From an uncultured Sphingomonadales bacterium (GTDB lineage Bacteria; Pseudomonadota; Alphaproteobacteria; Sphingomonadales; Sphingomonadaceae), in assembly GCA_903832325.1 (NCBI GenBank), contig CAILBC010000038.1:1-64000 (forward strand): a DNA stretch of 64,000 nt. Reading direction: 5' to 3'. Made by a program: the position numbers and the translations under genes. The notes under the pieces are model-generated. The model saw only the letters and a program-made list of their open reading frames with translations. It had not been told where the DNA came from and searched no databases. Shown one piece after another: positions 61,199 through 64,000 of the stretch. Within the stretch, counting starts at the first letter, position 1; every line of letters begins with the position of its first letter.

Positions 61199-62254
61199 TT
61201 ACAACCTTGCGAGCACGGCGTCACCTGTTTCCGCAGTTCCCGCCGTTCCGCCCAGGTCCCGCGACAGGACACCATCGGCCAGCGCCTGCGCCACGGCCGC
61301 CTCGATCCGGTCTGCAGCGGCGCCCAGCCCCAGCGAATGGCGCAGCAGCATGGCCGCCGACAGGATCGTTGCCATCGGATTGGCAAGGCCCTTGCCGGCA
61401 ATATCGGGCGCCGAGCCGTGGATCGGTTCATAAAGGCCAAAAGTGCCGTGTGCGGTCTGGCGTTCGCCCAGCGAGGCCGAAGCGAGCAGCCCGATCGAGC
61501 CGACGCACATGCTGGCCTGGTCGGACAGGATATCGCCAAACAGGTTGCCCGTCAGCACGACGTCAAAATGGCCGGGATTGCGCACCAGTTGCATTGCCGC
61601 GTTGTCGACATACATGTGTTCCAGCGCGACATCGGGATATTCGCGCGCCACCTCGATCACCACATCGCGCCACAGCTGCGATGTTTCCAGCACATTGGCC
61701 TTGTCCACCGAACACACGCGGTGCGCGCGCCCTTGCGCGGTGCGGAACGCGACATGCGCGATGCGGCGCACTTCGCTGGTGCTGTATGACATCACGTCAT
61801 AGCCTTCGCGTTCGCCCGCGGCATTGGTGCGAAAGCCTTTTTCGCCGAAATAGACATCGCCGTTCAATTCGCGCACGATCACCATGTCGATCGCGCCGGC
61901 GACTTCGGGGCGCAGCGCCGAATGGCCTTCCAGCCCGGAAAAGACCCGCGCCGGGCGCAGGTTGGCAAACAGCGTCAGCGCCTTGCGCAGGCCCAGGATC
62001 GCCTGTTCGGGGCGCAGATGCCGATCGAGCGCGTCGCAATCGGGATCGCCCACCGCGCCGAACAGGATTGCATCGGCGGCCTGCGCCACGGCCAGCGTTT
62101 CGGGCGGCAGGGGATGGCCCTGCGCCTTGTACGCGGCGCCGCCGACCGGCGCGTGGGTCATCGTGATGCCCAGGCCCAGCGCCTCGATCACGCGGACCGC
62201 TTCGCGCGTTACTTCGGGGCCGATTCCGTCGCCGGGCAAAATTGCAATGTTCAT
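61199..62254 (-). CDS. leuB: 3-isopropylmalate dehydrogenase
   Basis: 351 residues. NAD-dependent oxidation and decarboxylation of 3-isopropylmalate in leucine synthesis. ILPGDGIGPEV, the VDNAAMQLVRNP region, NLFGDILSDQAS and HGSAPDIAGKGLANP are diagnostic. 11 bp before the GT2-GtrA start, on the same strand. Confidence 0.98.
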   Translation of the reverse strand: MNIAILPGDGIGPEVTREAVRVIEALGLGITMTHAPVGGAAYKAQGHPLPPETLAVAQAADAILFGAVGDPDCDALDRHLRPEQAILGLRKALTLFANLRPARVFSGLEGHSALRPEVAGAIDMVIVRELNGDVYFGEKGFRTNAAGEREGYDVMSYSTSEVRRIAHVAFRTAQGRAHRVCSVDKANVLETSQLWRDVVIEVAREYPDVALEHMYVDNAAMQLVRNPGHFDVVLTGNLFGDILSDQASMCVGSIGLLASASLGERQTAHGTFGLYEPIHGSAPDIAGKGLANPMATILSAAMLLRHSLGLGAAADRIEAAVAQALADGVLSRDLGGTAGTAETGDAVLARL

Positions 62255-62338
62255 CGCCCTGTAATCCTGTTTTGCGGCATCCGGTTTTGCCGGATCATGC
62301 TGTGTTGCGGGCCTCTTTGCCGCGCGGTTTGCTGCCGG

Positions 62339-62959
62339 TCAATCAGGCTGATCGATGCGGCGCAGCCGTTCGATCAACTGTGTGCGGGCGCCCATCACGT
62401 GGCCCAGCGCGCGGCCACGATCGCTGAACAGCCGGGCGCCCAGCGTCGCGCCCTGCCGGTCGAGCCGCGCCAGCAGATCGGGCCAGGCTTCTTCGGGCGG
62501 TGGCGCGGGCGCAGTGCCATAGCCCACTTCGCGCAGCAGCAGCACCTCGTATCCCGCCAGCACCCGCGCCCAGCCGCGTGCCGAAGGGGCATGGCAGATG
62601 GCATCGAGCGCGGCGCCCAGCGCGGCGTGGAGCGCGGGATAGGCATGGCCTTCGGGCAGGGCGGCGGCGGTAAGCGTGGTGGCCCAGCCGATGCCGGCGG
62701 CGGGCAGCGGCTCGCTTAGCCAGGGGGCGCGGCTGGTCACCAGCTCGACGCGGATGGCGGGAAGCTGGCTGCCTCCGCGCGCGCGCAATTCGATGGCCAG
62801 GCTGTTGCCGGGGATGAGTACAGGGCGCAATTCGCGCCCGCGCGCGCCTGCAACATAGCCGGCGATCAGGCCGTGGTCGGCGGTCATCACGCGCACCACC
62901 GCGCCATGTTCGCCATGCGCGCGCGTTGCACAGACCAGGGCTTCGGCGCGGATCAGCAT
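62339..62959 (-). CDS. recO: DNA repair protein RecO
   Basis: 206 residues. An N-terminal OB fold (EALVCATRAHGEHGAVVRVMT and GLIAGYVAGARG) and a helical C-terminal half. RecO anneals single strands and loads RecA with RecR. Somewhat shorter than typical homologues, with no clear zinc cysteines. Confidence 0.94.
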   Translation of the reverse strand: MLIRAEALVCATRAHGEHGAVVRVMTADHGLIAGYVAGARGRELRPVLIPGNSLAIELRARGGSQLPAIRVELVTSRAPWLSEPLPAAGIGWATTLTAAALPEGHAYPALHAALGAALDAICHAPSARGWARVLAGYEVLLLREVGYGTAPAPPPEEAWPDLLARLDRQGATLGARLFSDRGRALGHVMGARTQLIERLRRIDQPD

Positions 62960-63097
62960 GGCGCGGGCTTATCGCGCATGCCCGGCAAAGCAAACCGGCA
63001 AAGACCATCGGGAATGGAAAGCGGCCAAAGGGGAAAACTGGCCAGAAGGCCAAAAGAGCGTTGGAACCGCGCGCGATGTGCGATAGCTTTTGCCCCC

Positions 63098-63496
63098 ATG
63101 AAGCAACTTTTCCAGCACAGCGCGACAAGCGAGGGCGTGACCGTGCGAGTCGCGGTGAATTTCCTGCCCGAACAGTCGCGCGTGGATGCCGGAAAATGGT
63201 TCTGGGTCTATCACATCCGCATCGAAAACGATTCGGCCGAAACCATCCAGCTGTTGTCGCGCCACTGGCGGATCACCGACGGGCGCGGTGTGGTCAATTA
63301 TGTCGATGGCGAAGGTGTGGTGGGCGAACAGCCGCGGCTGAAGCCCGGGCAATCGCATGATTATGTGTCCGGCTGCCCGCTGGGCACCCCGCATGGCAGC
63401 ATGAGCGGGCACTATGTGATGCGCCGCAACGATGAATCACGGTTTGATGTGGCGATCCCGTTCTTTCCGCTCGCGGTGTCTGCACCCGCCGGTTGA
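63098..63496 (+). CDS. apaG: ApaG/F-box-associated-domain protein
   Basis: 132 residues. The beta-sandwich family signature runs through VRVAVNFLPEQS, WFWVYHIRIENDS, LLSRHWRITD and GEGVVGEQPRLKPG. Named as a cobalt/magnesium efflux-associated protein, but its activity is not settled. In many genera it follows rsmA; here it is 29 kb away. Confidence 0.95.
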   Translation: MKQLFQHSATSEGVTVRVAVNFLPEQSRVDAGKWFWVYHIRIENDSAETIQLLSRHWRITDGRGVVNYVDGEGVVGEQPRLKPGQSHDYVSGCPLGTPHGSMSGHYVMRRNDESRFDVAIPFFPLAVSAPAG

Positions 63497-63569
63497 TCGG
63501 CGCCGTGATTGACGCCAGGATTGACGTCAAGATTGACAAGCCCCGCCCGCTGCCCTGAAGGAGGCGGGG

Positions 63570-64000
63570 ATGAAGCGGACTCATCTGCCCCTCAACGGCC
63601 TGCGCGTGCTCGATGCCGCGGCGCGCCATTTGTCGTTCACCCGCGCGGCCGACGAGCTGGCGGTAACGCCGGCGGCTGTGGGCCAGCAGATCCGCGCGCT
63701 GGAAGATCTGCTGGGCGTGATCCTGTTTCGCCGCACGTCGAAAGGGCTGGAACTGACCGACGAGGCAGCGGCCGGGCTCGATGCGATTCGCGAAGGATTT
63801 CTGCGCTTTGAAGAAGGCGTCCAGGCGATTCAGGCCGGGCAGTCGAGCCATGTCTATACCATTGCCTGCCCGCGCGATTTCTTTGCGGCCTGGCTGTCTG
63901 CGCGGCTGGCGGCGTTTCGCCATGACAGCCCGCATTTGCGTTTTTCGCTGATCGGCAGCGATGCCGATGTCGATTTTGCCGAGGCCAATCTCGATCTGGC
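63570..64000 (+). CDS. LysR-family regulator, truncated by the window edge
   Basis: At least 143 residues from ATG 63570, with AAGGAGG just upstream. The winged helix-turn-helix is complete: LPLNGLRVLDAAARHLSFTRAA region, then ELAVTPAAVGQQIRALE, quoted as RVLDAAARH and TPAAVGQQI. LFRRTSKGLELTD follows, as in the GcvA/AmpR subgroup. The inducer-binding domain runs past the window. Its target may be a divergent or neighbouring gene outside the window. Confidence 0.93.
   Translation, partial: MKRTHLPLNGLRVLDAAARHLSFTRAADELAVTPAAVGQQIRALEDLLGVILFRRTSKGLELTDEAAAGLDAIREGFLRFEEGVQAIQAGQSSHVYTIACPRDFFAAWLSARLAAFRHDSPHLRFSLIGSDADVDFAEANLDL

Overview
The window is GC-rich, densely coded chromosomal DNA from an alphaproteobacterium, most likely Sphingomonadales (Novosphingobium or Sphingomonas-like; an inference from gene content and not a measured placement). 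Support comes from a circularly permuted two-piece tmRNA gene, the lptD-surA-pdxA-rsmA order, DUF2794 and HdaA-type genes, a TonB-dependent receptor, the short M20/astA/astB arginine cluster and many GTG or TTG starts. I see no rRNA, tRNA, CRISPR array, phage integrase or transposase.

Layout. 1-9.6 kb: a membrane-anchored unknown protein, an exported amidohydrolase, a large hemolysin-repeat-like protein, a Tat-exported dienelactone hydrolase, a PQQ alcohol dehydrogenase with a fused cytochrome c, a VOC protein and the glutathione-dependent formaldehyde dehydrogenase. 9.6-16 kb: a retropepsin-like/TPR protein, an SDR, the coupled block lemA-TPM-TPM-nudix, and mscL. 16-25.5 kb: the permuted ssrA gene, a GT2 enzyme, arginine succinyltransferase genes, a band-7 protein, a sulfatase and a membrane protein. 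25.7-32.2 kb: an outer-membrane-like protein coupled to an NCS1 permease, divergent from a TonB receptor and an alpha/beta hydrolase. 32.4-38.8 kb: a BrnT/BrnA toxin-antitoxin pair at the end of lptD-surA-pdxA-rsmA. 38.9-50 kb: pepA, DUF2256, holC, ndk, an MFS gene with purN-purM, divergent DUF2066-hdaA, then cysE, DUF2794 and a degenerate GGDEF protein. 50-64 kb: an SDR, ilvE with a small upstream transcription unit, tlyA, tspO, ubiK, an MFS gene, metZ, a PMT-type mannosyltransferase, a HEPN/MNT pair, a dolichol-phosphate-mannose-synthase-like enzyme, leuB, recO, apaG and a truncated LysR gene.

Genes that appear to work together: pepA-DUF2256-holC and lemA-TPM-TPM-nudix are tightly coupled by overlapping stops and starts. 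lptD and surA serve outer-membrane biogenesis. The PMT enzyme and the GT2-GtrA enzyme could form one protein-glycosylation route. The PQQ dehydrogenase and AdhC could form an alcohol/aldehyde oxidation and detoxification block. M20-AstA-AstB is the start of arginine catabolism.

The least explained features are a dispersed intergenic repeat with two stem-loops (three long and two short copies, two of which supply the stop codon of the preceding gene), a very short ORF with a near-perfect Shine-Dalgarno sequence and its own terminator upstream of ilvE, and in-frame tandem repeats of 15, 18 or 21 bp near the N-termini of several proteins, most of them exported.
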